Assembly: GCA_030704615.1 (NCBI GenBank)
Contig: CM060732.1
Coordinates: 76,551,053 to 76,615,052, forward strand
Reading direction: 5' to 3'
DNA length: 64,000 nucleotides
DNA from: Takakia lepidozioides
Lineage: Eukaryota > Streptophyta > Takakiopsida > Takakiales > Takakiaceae
A program made the position numbers and the translations under genes. The notes beneath the pieces were generated by a model, which was given only the letters and a program-made list of their open reading frames with translations, made no database searches and had not been told where the DNA came from. How positions within the stretch are numbered: the stretch's first letter is position 1; every line of letters starts with the position of its first letter. This document shows positions 22,534 to 35,100 of the stretch, piece after piece.

Positions 22534-25500
22534 CTAATCTTCATCATCCTCATCTATGTCTGGGTCACTACATGTATCATTGTCTTCATCACAGACTTCA
22601 TCTTCTCCAAGGGTTGGCTGAACATCATCACCACGTATACGGGGTGCTCGGAGGTACAAGGAGGCCACCTGCTCTGGAGTAACCGGTACCGCTCGGCTGC
22701 ATGTTGGGCCATCAGTAACCACAGTCTCCTCTAGTCTTTGTGGGGCTAACAATCCTTCCACTTCCGCCACATCATCATTATCAATTGATATGTCGCAGAC
22801 CACTCTACGTGCTCGGGGGCTCTTCTCCGGGACGACTTTCCACCCCGGCTCCTTCACACAATCAGAAAAAAACACTTGATCAACCTGGCCAGGAAACACA
22901 AAAGGTTGCTCAGAAGATGGAAGCATACGGTTAAAATTGACAAGTGTGAAGCCAGCATCATCCTGCTTCATTGACATAGGTTGACGACCCACGCGACTCG
23001 CCCGTACCCACAAACACAAAAACACTATAGTCTATGTTTGGCCATAGTCAATTTGCAAAATCTCCCTTATAAGACCCACATATCTTGTAGGTTCCTCCAT
23101 GTCATTGCCTGAATTGTTGGTAATGGGTTGGTGCTGGAAAACAGATGAGACTCCACAATCAAAAGACACCATACTTGTTGTGTTCATGCCGGGGGATGTA
23201 ACCCTGTAATGGTTACCATACGCTGTCATACTCTTGAATGTCAGGGCAGTAAATGATGGAGGCCTTGAAAGATCCAGTAATTCCTCACGTGTTGTAGGAT
23301 CAAGCCCATTTGATTGAATTGAGAGATGATCCCGTACACCTTGAGGGAGCCAAACAGCAAATGGAGGACAAGGATGCAAATTAGGAGGGTACTGAATTGT
23401 CGTGGGATTGCTCATGCCTTCCAGCCCTTGCTCCTCACGAAACAAGCGTCGTCTGGCTTCTATCCGTGTGGACTCTGCTTCATATATCCTATCACAATCC
23501 GAGGGTCAGCCAGGAGATTGACAGAGGTGGCATGGGAGACTTGAAAAGACGCCATATGCCAACTAATGATAAATGACTAAAACTTGGAAATCTGAATGTC
23601 AATGAAGTAGATTTCTTACCCCAACATGACTGATAGACGAGGATGGTTCTGAATGATGTACTCATGTACAATATCATACAGGTCATTCAATTTTCGGGCT
23701 TTAGAACTTCCTTCCACAACTTCACGTTCCACAGATTCTGCCTCATCTGCATCCCACACCCTTCGTACACTTCCATCAAATCCTGCCATATACTCTGTGC
23801 AAAAACCCAATGCTTCTTCAAATTGGTATCCTTCTGCCATGCTCCCCTCGGGCCTTGCCATGTTTCTTACGTAGCCCTTCATATCTTTCATTGCCCGCTC
23901 CATGGGGTACATCCAACGAGATGCTACGGGCCCGCATAAGTACAACTCATCCACTAGGTGAACAACCAGATGTGTCATCACATCAAAAAATGATGGTGGG
24001 AACTCCTTCTCTATAAGACACAGAGTGAGAACTGCTTCAGTTCTCAATTCCTCATACTCTACAGGATTCACCACTTTTGCACACAACTTCTTAAATACAC
24101 GACATACTCGCAAAATGGCCCTTCGAGGACCACTTGGCATGAGCCCACGGATAGCAAGCGGTATAATTTGCTGCATGAGCACATGATAGTCATGTGATTT
24201 CATGCCTGACAACTTCTTCTTCACCACATGCTTTTTGAAAGCTGATGCGTAGCCTGTTGGCACTTTCAAGTTCTGCACAATCTCCAGAAAGACTTGTAAC
24301 TCAGCCTCAGTGAGGACATAAGGGGCAGGAGGCATAATTAACGTATCTGCTCTGTCAGGATCACGTTGTAGCCACAATTCCAGCGCATCCCAAGTAGCTC
24401 CAAATCACGGCGAACTTTCAATGTGTCCTTCTCACCAAAGATAGTTTTAATAATATTTTCAGCCAAGTTCTTCTCGCAATGCATTGCGTCAAACGTGTGG
24501 CGGATGAGGAGACCCTACAAAATGAACACATAAGCAATTGAGCATTAACTCATCACAATTTAAACAGAAAACGCAAAAATGTACACAGCCAATTTAAAGG
24601 CCATGAAGGAATTACCTCCCAATAAGGTAAGACATATAAAATTGACAATCGCTTAACTCCATGAGTTTTTGCTGGGTCTGTCCTGCTATCTGGCGTCCCT
24701 CCGTTTTCCACCCATGCAGTGCGAGCTGTTGCAAGCTCCTTGATTTGTGTTCCAGTCTGCGTTTTTGGAGGAGTTCCATGCTCAGTAGCGCCATTGAACA
24801 TTCTTGACCTTCTATATGGATGATTGCGGGCCAAAAATCTTCGGTGGCCTAGGAAAACAATTTTTCCACATGTGTGTAACTGCTGTGAAGTCACCCCGGG
24901 TCCACAAGCTGGACAACCAGCATAACCTTTCGTCACTTGACCTGAGAGCAAGCCATATGCAGGGTAGTCATGGATTGACCACATCAACACTGCCCTCAGT
25001 GTGAATTCGCGTTGACCACGAGGACGGGAAACATCATGAGCTGCAATCCCTCTCCATAGTTCCAATAGCTCTTCCACTAGGGGCATCAGGTAAACATCTA
25101 CGTTGTCCGAGGTAACAGACTCCTTACCAGGAATCAGTAGCGCTAACATGACAAAGAACTTTTTGGTCATTAACCACGGAGGCAGATTGTAATTGACCAA
25201 GAGAACAGGCCATGTGCTCCAACTTGTGGATTGAGCTCCGTAGGGATTTACACCGTCTAAGGCCAATCCAAATCGCAGAGATCGTGGCTCTGCAGCAAAA
25301 TCCGCAAATGTGGTGTCAATGTGTCTCCATGCTTTGCTATCAGCTGGATGTCGAACCAACCCATCCTGGCTCTTATGTCTGTCGTGCCATGTCATGAGGT
25401 TAGCGATCGATTTACAACGGTACATACGTTTCAACCTTGGAATGACAGGGAAGTGTCGCAATACTTTCTTGGGCACACTTCCACGACCTGGAATGTAACG

Positions 25501-26563
25501 GGAACTGCGGCACACTGGGCAAATGTCTACATTCTCATACTCCCCACGGAAGAGTACACAACCACGCTCACAGGCATGAATCATCGTGTACTGCAATCCC
25601 ATCTTGGCAATCATGGTTTTTGCTTCATAGTGAGTTTTCGGCAATGAATTCTCTCTAGGCAAAAAACTCTTACGCAACAATCCCAGAAGCTCATCCACAA
25701 ATGCATTGGTGCACTTGTGGGTAGTGCATGCGTTCAGCAACGTCAAAGTTGCTTGCAGCCGGCTGATGGAGCACCCTTCAAAAAGTGGACATTGCGACGC
25801 TCGGAAGAGTTTATCATACTCGGGATCAACGTGCAGGTGAGCATTCTCATCAAATTCATTGTCTCCGGAATCGTCGAGATCATCGTCATGATCGGCAAAT
25901 GTGTGATCGGTTCCACCATGAATGGGGTCCTCTCTGTTTGCATCTGCAAAGAGAAACGCTTCCTGCAATGCACGCTGCATTTCTACCTCCAATCCACCAC
26001 TCTCATCTGCGTTCTCTGTGACATTGGGCTCCCGCTGTGCCGCAGGGCCTTCGTCTTCATCATCTGAATATTCACATCCCTGCATCCCAATAGTCATATT
26101 GTGAGTGGACCAACAACGATGTGACACTTGTTCATATTATGAACATATATGACTACATGACTACACATGACCAATGAAAACACGACATGTGCATTAATTA
26201 AAGTGATAACGGAAGTGGCGTAGTCATACTCACGTCTGTATCTTATGACTTCTTGACTACAATCACCCAACGAAATGTCGACATGTGGAGAAGAGGATCA
26301 TTGCATTCAAAATTCAAACTAAAGTGCTGAAGGGAAAGTGACGATCTTACCGGAAGAGAACAGCGTTGGAGAAGAGGATCCCTCCCGTGTATCATGTAAT
26401 GATTCCTCACTGTTTCCAACAAGAGTACTTTTCCTCCATGACACTCATCGCAGTTGCATAGCATTTTTGTATGCCCATTCCTTGTGGCATAAGCTTCTTC
26501 CATTCGCCATAGACGGTCATCTATTCTACGCCTACGCATCCGTTCGCCACCTGCACTGTACAT
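22534..26563 (-). pseudogene. tnp2: CACTA TNP2 transposase
   Basis: TNP2 catalyses CACTA excision and insertion. Four exons fit: 26,563-26,351; 26,079-24,616; 24,514-23,620; 23,488-22,534. Exon 1 has the N-terminal CNCDECHGG metal-binding segment. Exon 2 has CERGCVLFRGEYENVDICPVCRSSRY, RFGLALDGVNPYG, WPVLLVNYNLPPW and SIHDYPAYGLLSG...GCPACG, the conserved Transposase_21 core. Exon 3 has HTFDAMHCEKNLAENII and the DUF4218 region (HDYHVLMQQIIPLAIRGL, VHLVDELYLCGPV). Exon 4 holds a DUF4216-like end and an acidic tail. A one-base frameshift near 24,400 (between LELLG and DALELWLQRDP) and TAG at 23,032-23,034 break the frame. Exon phases are otherwise all consistent. The identification is very secure; this copy cannot make a full protein without repair. 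Confidence 0.9.
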
Positions 26564-27140
26564 GCTTTGAACGTCACCCCTTCCCTCTTTGCATGCTACG
26601 CACAGTGCATTGTCTCTAGTTTTGCACCAGCTGCCAATGTGCTATTTCTATATCTATAGTATACTATAAGTATCGTTTCTGAGTGTCCATAGTGAAGCGG
26701 AAGGTCTTCGAAGTGACAGTCCCTCTCACTGAGTACGAGAAGTTCCGAGAGCGCCGGATTGCTGCCATAAAGGAGGTGGAAGCAACGTTCAAGCAGTCGA
26801 TAGATGGGTGAGTTTAGTTCCTGACTTTGGATACCCACCCACTAAACTTGCGATTTGCCTTATCCTCTAACCTTCCTACAACGATCATAAGCTTCATAGC
26901 ACAAATGGGGGCGAGTAGCTGCGACTTGTACAAACAAAGAGGCAAACAACATGCAGTGAGTGACGATTAGGTTTGAGGAGGGTGTGTCATTAGGCGGGAG
27001 ATGTCCGCCGTCATTCGTGGGCAACATTACACGTCCTGGTAGGGTGCGGCTGTGGTTCAGCGTAGGCTTAAGAGTATTAGGGTATGTATGCTTACATTTG
27101 TTTGTGATTGTTTGAGAGGGAGGTCATGGAGGTGTTTGTG
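26564..27140. promoter_or_regulatory. Divergent promoter region of the CACTA genes
   Basis: This interval lies between the 5' ends of the minus-strand TNP2 gene and the plus-strand Transposase_24 gene. Little coding potential is visible. It presumably carries both promoters. Confidence 0.4.
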
Positions 27141-27143
27141 CAG

Positions 27144-30100
27144 GCTTGCGGGAGCGAATCGCCCTCGCAAGCCACGCGCTCCGAAGGAAAAAGGTAGGGA
27201 TCAAGGTCCTGCAAGGCAAAGTGCCAGACTGAAGACGATGAAGACTACGATTTGCATGAGGGCTCTTCTGAGGACGATGAGGACGATCCACTCCTCCCAC
27301 GCCAGTGCGAGGCGAGTGCGTCGTCGGCGGATGCCACGGCAAGCCGAGGAGAACATGCCCATGCTCATGTCGCAGGACAAAAACGCCCATCATCTACACT
27401 ACGAACACCTTCTCCGTCTGTGAGTTATAGTTCTTCACAATGACCATGATTCTAATTATGTATGTTTTTGGTAAAATCACGAAGAGATAGGGTATGTCTG
27501 TGACAGGGAAGTTGGACAATGCAGGGGTCAGCCAAGGCACAATCACAAATGATTTCCACTAGACAAGTTGAAGTGCCAAAGGCATGATGTCAGGCCAATG
27601 TAGACTTCAGGTGTGTTCAAATTCTTTGCCCCATGAAACCAACGTCCTGGTACTAAGCTACAATGGCTACTTATAGAGATACTTGGGTTACTTATGCACC
27701 CAGAATATCAGTAAAACTTGGAGGGATACTTCTCATGGACCCATCAGGTTTGTCCATTTGAATTCTTGCTATGGATTTCAGGAACACCCCATACCTAAGA
27801 GGGCTCAAAAATGTACTGGGAGGACATCATTGGGGCCAATCAAATTTGGGAGATTTACTGCCCAAGATCATACTGAGTTTTGGGTAATCTTGTCTTTACA
27901 AATGATATGTGCTTCCAGTTTGTTTTGCCTGAATTCAAGGATTTGCTGCTTGCTGCCTATATGTATGTGTAATCACCCACATTGTACTGGGGGAATTTCT
28001 TTTCAGGGCAAGCACAAGCGCACTGGATCCACGATCCCTGCTGCTAGCAATGGAGATGGCGCCCACAAGAACGCAGGAGGTGGCCCTAACTCTCCCAACG
28101 TTGTGGGTTCTGTGCCACCAGTACCCCCACCTTATTATGGTATGCCTCAGTACCCACAGTCTGGCACTCAGTATGGTCAGGGTCAATATGGTGCTCCTCC
28201 ATATGGGCAGTATGGCCAGTATCCTCCTCCACCATATTTGCCACCCCCTAATAGCTATGGGGGTGGCAGGCCACCGGAATATCCTCCTGCTTATGGACAG
28301 TATGGCCAGTATGGTCCTCGGCCTTCTGGCCACCAGTCCCTACTTGGCAGGATCCTGCTTTGAATTCTCCTGAGCGCACGGAGGTCTCTGAAGGAGGGGA
28401 GGGTGCCGTTTCAAAGAATGATAGAACCAATGCTTTAAGGAGGGCTAATAGCTCAGCCAAAATTGAAGCTGCCAAGGTCAAGGAAGAGAGAATAGCTGCA
28501 GGTCTTCCTCCCACGGTGATTTTGACGAACCTCAAAGGAGCCCCGTATGGTCAGACCCGGAATGTATGGCACGCTGCCCTTAAAGGACAGGCTTATCGCA
28601 AGCTAGATTGTTCCCTTGCCATCAACAACCAACCTGATGAAGTTGTATACGAAATCAGAGATCACCTGGCTAAGCTATTTTCATATACGCCGCACGAGTT
28701 AAAAGACTTCCACCTAAAACAAACAATTGGCAGAATAATGAAGAGCCAGCGTTATGAAGCACACACTGCGTGGTTGGGTGGTAAGGGGAAACCCATTACT
28801 GTATCTGACGAGGTATGGAACAAGCTTGTAAGTTACTGGCAGACAGAGGTGTTCCACAAAGTGTCGGGCAACATGAAGAAGGCAAATGGTGCAATTCTGA
28901 ATCCTACCAAGACTGGCCGTGGTGGGAAGGCAATGGTGGAAGCACGCTTGGTAAGTGGCATCATCACGACTCTGTATTTTGTTCCTCATTGAATTGCTAT
29001 GTGTATATAGTCAGCCCTCACATTGCTTACTGACTTGTGGCATGGGTTTGTTTGTGGCATGGATTAATTTGTAGGAAACACTATCAGGGTGCCCTCCTAC
29101 ATTATATGAAATTCAAGAGGGTTCAGTGTCACGGTTGTCAGCTGGGAGTGACAGGCGGGTAAGTGTGTTTTTCACGTTTGCTAGAGTGGTTGCTGCATCA
29201 TAGGTTGCTAGGGTTTTTTTCACGGCTTTTGGCCTGGGTTTTCTTTCCAATGGTTGTTCATGCTAGGTTTTTTGGGTTTGATTCATACTTGGGCAAGTTT
29301 TCATGGATTGGCAGGAGGGAAGTCTCGCATATTCTACAGTAGTTGGCAGGATGGATGGCTTGGACAAACTGGTGGAATCACAAGGACGTGACATGGCAGA
29401 ATTAAAATTACAGATGCAGAGTATGATTGAGTACCAGAAAGCCATTGTGACGAGATTGGGGATTAATCTACCAGGCGCAGGACCAGTGACATCTACGATG
29501 GATACGTCTGCTGTGACAGTATCAAAATGTTTGGAATCCCAATTTCAGACGGTAACTGGTGCTCACTCTAAGCCCTTATGTCTTCCTGTCACTGATGATC
29601 TTTTGAATTTGACCGAGCAACAGCAGGATACAGGGAAGGCCAGCTGTGAGGTACACGTGGAAATTCAGCCCTTGCCACGTACAAAGGCAGTAGCAGTCCA
29701 GGGGGCAATGGTGACAGAGCGGCCGGGCACACCGGATTCTGGTATGCAGGTATGTGGGAGTTTAGATGGGGAGGAAGATGCAGACGGGGACAAAACAAAC
29801 AAGCAGGTTGCTTTAATTTCTCCTGCTCACATGTTGAAGCCAAATGTCAGTTTACTTCCTGGACCAATGAGGAAGCATTTACTAATTCTGGACTTAAATG
29901 GTCTGTTATGTGAATCTTTTCATTCTGCTAATGGGCCTGCATCCCTTCCCAAAGGTTTTGTGGGGAAGATGTGTGGCAAGAAGATGGTAGTTTTGAGACC
30001 ACGCTGTTATGACTTTTTGCAAAAGTGTTTTGAACACTTTGAGGTGGCGGTGTGGTCTTGTTGCCAAGCTCGCAACTTCTTCCCAATGGTGGACTATATT

Positions 30101-31040
30101 TTTGCAGCCCACACTAACTGGTTTTCCAGTGGGATGCCCTTCACTGTGACGAGGATCCAGTCCTCCCATGCCGTAAGGGGTCTGATTCAAAGCCATTATA
30201 TTTCAAGAACTTGTCTACAGTGTGGGCAGACTGGCCAGAATGGACTTATGAGGACACTGTTCTTGTTGACGACACCCAAGAAAGGCGGCAAACAATCCTC
30301 CCTTCAGTGGGATTTTTCCAGAGCCATGGAAGGTGCAACCAGATTCACCAACTGATGAGTATCTAACAGAGGTGTTGTGGCCTTTCTTGTGGAAGGCATC
30401 GAAAGTGCCAGTATTCCCAAGTTTTTGGAGTCTCAGCCTGTTTTCGGACAACAACCATACAACACTGCTACTGTGAAGGTACAAACATTCTGACAGTGCT
30501 CCAGAGGCTATATTTTTGTGGGTTCATTCATTGCATTGCTTTCCTGGATGCTTCTCCTCGGTTGCTTGATTAATGCTAGGTTTTCTTTGCAGCTTTTCAT
30601 GTTGGTTTTTTTTGTTTGATTCATACTGGGATTTTGTTTCTATTCACTATTCTTGTTTGCTCATTGCTTTCCTGGTTGATCTCTGGTCTGTGACACAGGA
30701 ACTTGTGACAAACAAAGGTGATATTGTCGACAAGCCGGTACAGACGAGGGGCAAGAGTGTCGACCCGGCGAGTAGCCCCCCAAAAGAGGTCTCACCACCA
30801 CTGGAGACTGCAAATGGAGTAAGTCCAGGCCGTTGTCTTGTCTGTTATATTTTTTCCAACCTTGGGGTTCTCTTTAACTCGCAAATGTTGAGTGTCCTAG
30901 TCGTGTGTATGTCATGGGTTTTCACATCGTGTTCTTTTTTGTGTGGAGTTGGGATCACAGTTCAGGGTGGGTGACGAGGTTCGGTTGTTGGATGTGAACT
31001 CCAAACGCAAGAAATGTGGAGTAGCAGAACGTTCAATATC
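27144..31040 (+). pseudogene. CACTA second protein: Pro/Tyr/Gln-rich domain, Transposase_24 domain and FCP1-like phosphatase domain
   Basis: An acidic exon (about 27,144-27,421) is followed by an exon from about 28,010 with a low-complexity YGQYGQY/PPP segment. After a frameshift near 28,335 comes a Transposase_24-like region: TNLKGAPYGQTRNVW..., VWNKLVSYWQTEVFHKVSGNMKKANGA, exon end 28,950, and exon 29,075-29,158 (CPPTLYEIQEG). The exon from 29,315 adds a helical segment. From about 29,875 LLILDLNGLLCE, VVLRPRCYDFLQKCF and FEVAVWSCCQARNFFPMVDYIF follow, the pattern of FCP1/NIF-type HAD phosphatases. After two frame changes KPLYFKNLSTVW and TVLVDDTQERR complete that domain. A last piece (FRVGDEVRLLDVNSKRKKCG, about 30,961-31,020) resembles the C-terminal region of such CACTA proteins and is cut off where the gypsy element begins. 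The catalytic Asp pair is DLN rather than DLD. The function of the fusion is unknown. Confidence 0.7.
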
Positions 31041-32150
31041 TGGCCCACCTCCCTGAGCCTTGGGTACACCGCTTTGGTACAAGCATAGCCTTGAGTTTTA
31101 AAGAAACTCCCTTCTTCAAACAAATCTTTCATCTGCAATCTAGCCCTATGCTCATCCACATGAACCTGACCTGCTGGCAATGAAAACAGTTGCTGTAGGT
31201 ATAAGGGAGTAAGTTCTAATTCAACTCCCTCACCATTGTGGCTCCTGTCTTTGGGTCAAAGTTCTGCAAGAATTCTAACATGTACTTCCGATGGTGCAAT
31301 GTCCAATCCTTGTTTTGCAATCCTTGTAATCGCAGTTCCGTCAATAACTTCACCGCGTATGGCGTCGCAATCGTCTGTTTCTGCAGGATTGTGGTGCTTT
31401 TCACCTTGATGTCCTCCATCCCTCTTACTCTCTTCATTTTAGAGAAACCGTAAGGCTGTGGCTGTAACAACTGAAGTAATGCCTGCAGAGCACAAAGCAC
31501 AAACGTATGATTGCCACAAAATGCTATGGGTAGTGTCCTGTAAACTTGCGGGGCTTGCAAGCATTGATCAAGAGAAAAGTTACTCTCTGTTGTTCTGTTT
31601 CCTCGCCACTGCGTGAGTAGTATCGCGAGCATATAATCTGCTAGTTCCCTCATAGCTTCAAAACTATCGCATTGATTGTCTGTCCCGTCAAGACACCCGT
31701 TACCTGGAACGACGCCGACTCTGGCGCTCAGAACCATTTCACTTTCTTGAAGTTGCTCCTGCTTCATGATTGGCTGTAACCGTTGTGACTGGATTTTAGA
31801 ATTAATTTTCCTTAGTGGATTTTCCCCGCTGGCCTGTCCACTAGGATAACACACGTGACAAGAAATTTGTTTTTCTGTACTCGCCGTATGTTCCGTTACC
31901 CTTTTTCCGTATGCAGTAATGGGCCCGCCGCCATTCATCCTCTTTGACGTAGTAGGTAGGTACTTTGACGGCCACTCCCGTCCTTTTTCTTGATGACACC
32001 TGTTCTTGCAGCTCCTTCTCAGCTGTGCGTCACGGCCTGACTTCCACGCGTCCACTTTTAAACTGACTTCCGCCCTTTCTTCCGCCGGCCATTTCCCTGA
32101 TGTTTTCTTTTGTCCACCTGTCACTAATCCTATGGACTGTGTAATTCTCA
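31000..32150 (-). other. Unknown C-terminal extension of the gypsy polyprotein frame
   Basis: The pol frame stays open after integrase and the HSP-rich repeat to 31,216. With a one-base shift it continues (LYLQQLFSLPAGQVHVDEHRARLQM...) to about 31,020. The composition is protein-like (for example FCGNHTFVLCALQALLQLL, KYMLEFLQNFDPKTG). It matches no gypsy domain I know. It could be an env-position product, an acquired host segment, or a third element's coding part read through. Confidence 0.4.
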
Positions 32151-35100
32151 TTGGCTGTGTGAGGCTGTGACAGGCTGTGCCGCCCTGTGCTAGGCTGTGC
32201 GCGACTGTGTGACACTGTGCTGGGCTGTGATAGGTTGTGTGACCCTGTGTTGGGCTGTGATGGGTTGTGCGACCCTGTGTTGGGCTGTGATAGGCTGTGT
32301 GACGTCGTGATGGGCTGTGATAGGCTGTGTCGCGCATTGATGGGCTGTGATAGGCTGTGTTTCGCCTTGATGGGCTGTAATAGGCTGTGTCACGCTTGTT
32401 CTGCCCGCCCTGGTCATATATGCTCGGCCTAGCAACAAGTGCTCCATACTCCGTTGGTAACACTGGCGCAGCCCGTGACTGCTCTTGCGTTTCAACATGC
32501 AAATCATGCTGCAATGGTTTGTCATGGATACCACTGTACCCCTTCAACTTATTGGCATTCACTCTTCCCAGCATTTCTTTGTTAATGGTTTGTAACATGG
32601 CCGTGTTGTTATCATACATCTTTTGTATGACATAAGGTCCTTTCCATGGTGATTTAAGCTTAGAAGCTTTAATCTTTCCCTTCTTCTGCAACCATAGAAC
32701 CAAATCTCTCGTCTTAAAAGTTTTTAACTTGCCTTCATCAAACTGTTCCTTCCTCTTCATCTGAATTCTGGTCATATTATCAGCTGCATCAGCACGTACT
32801 TCTTCCACATGGTATAATTCATGTTTCCTGACCTTAATGGAATCTTGCAATTCCATTCTCTTTCCCCATTCCGTTCTCATGGTAGGTAACAAGAATTCCA
32901 CTGGAAGTAAGACTTCCATACCATAAACTAAATGGAATGGTGTATACTTAGTGGTGACTTTATATGATGTCCTGTATGACCACAAGGCTGTCAGCAGCTT
33001 TGTATCCCAATCCGTTCTATTTGCATTGACTATCTTAGCCAAAATAGTACATAGTATTTTGTTGGTAGCCTCTGCCTGCCCATTACCCTGTGGGTAATAC
33101 GTTGTACTCTTCCTATGCACAATCATGAACTCTTTAGTCAATAATTCAATGGTCTCATTAATGAAGTGACTTCCCTGATCACTGATAAATTCCATGGGAC
33201 AGCCAAATCGTGTAAGTATGTTCTCATACAGGAACCTTGCTGTGGACTTGGCTGTGTTGTCCCTCAAAGCTTTAGCTTCCACCCACTTCGTAGTATAATC
33301 AGTGGCTGTAATTATGTACCTGTTTCGTGTATTCTTGGCTGGTGGGTTAATTGGTCCAACAAAGTCTAGTCCCCATTTCTGAATTGGTTCCGTAGGCATT
33401 GTAGGATGCAAGGCCATCCTTCCAGATCTCTGCAAAGGTCCTAGCCTCTGACATTCATCACAACTTTGATAATACTTGTGTACATCTTTGAATAAAGTAG
33501 GCCACCAGTAACCTGCGAGTAGTATCTTTCTACTGGTAGTCTCTTCTCCAAAATGACCTCTAGCCACTCCTTTATGAACTTCCTCCAAAACTTTATTTAC
33601 TTCATGGTGGTACAAGCATCGTTTTAGTACTCCATCAGGTCCTAGCTTATACATTCTGCTTCCTACCATAGTATAAGGTAAAGCTTTGATAGCGATTCTC
33701 TTCCTCTGCTCCTTGCCATAACTAGGTGGGCATTGACCATGAGTAAGGTAGTATCTGATTGGCCACTGCCAATCTAACCATTCATCTGCACTTCCTTGCA
33801 CCTCCATTACAAATAAACTCGCATCAGGTAACTGATCGTCCACTCCTGTGGCGGCCTCTCCTGTTGTTAGTCGTGACAAATGATCTGCCACAAGATGCAA
33901 ACGGCCAGGCTTGTAAATAACTTCGAACTCAAACTCATGCAAGATTATTAACCACCTCGCTATCCTTCCACTTATCAAAGGTTTGTTCACCAGATATATC
34001 AGAGCCTGGTGATCCACATAAAACATAAACTTTCTTCCCAATAGGTAATGCCTGAATTTCTTGACTGCATAAATCATTGCCAGTGCTTCTCTTTCAGTTG
34101 TGCTATAGTTCCTTTCAGCACTGTTCATCAACCTGTTAGCATAGTACACAGGTGAATCTATATTTCCTGTAACATTCTGGGCTAACACCGCTCCCAACGT
34201 TTCTCCTGATGCATCGCAGTGAACATGAAATACTACATGCCAGTGAGGGTTAATCAGCACAGGTGTAGTTGTTACTGACAATGTAAGTTCCTCAAACGCC
34301 TGTTGACATTCAGCTGTCCATGCAAACACTGCATCTTTCTTCAGAAGCTTGCTCAATGGTGCTGCTATTTGTGCATACTTTTTGACAAATCTTCTGTAAA
34401 AACTGGTTTGCCCAAGGAATCTCCTTAAACTCTTAACATTCACTGGTGGTGGAGAGGCTTTAATGGACTCTGTCTTCCTGGGATCCACAAGAAGTCCCTT
34501 CTTACACACAATGTGTCCCAGAAGCACCCCTGAGTTCACACAGAAAGTACACTTCTCTGGATTCAAGCCCAGACCTCTCATCCTGCATCTGGCCAGACAC
34601 AACTCCAATTTATGCAAGTGCTCATTCTTAGAGCTGTACACACTGAAATCATCCAAGAACACCTGCATGAAATCATCCAGATACTCATGAAAAGATTCAC
34701 TTATTACTCTCTGAAAGGTTGCTCGTGCATTACAAAGTCCAAAGGGCATGACTTTGTATGCATAAGCACCCCAGTCTGTGATGAAAGCTGTCTTTCCTTG
34801 ATCTTCTTCTGCCACTTGTACTTGATTATAACCACTGAAGCCATCCATGAATGAGTACATCTCATGGCCTGCCACAGTGTCCAATACTGCTTCTGTGAAT
34901 GGCAAAGGGAATGGATCTTTCTTCGTACAAGCATTCAGCTTCTTGTAGTTCACACATACTCTTACTTTACCATTCTTCTTGGGAACTATAACAATGGGTG
35001 ACAACCAAGTTGTATACTCTATTGGGTATATAAACTTAGCCTCAGCCAACTTCTTGATCTCTTCTCCAACCTTCTGTGTGTAGTTGGGATTCATCCTGTA

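Noticed and set aside
32187-32432. Plus-strand Cys/Leu/Gly repeat protein (CDRLCDPVLG-like)
   Set aside because: It is the antisense of the minisatellite translated within the gypsy frame; repeat periodicity keeps the other strand open.
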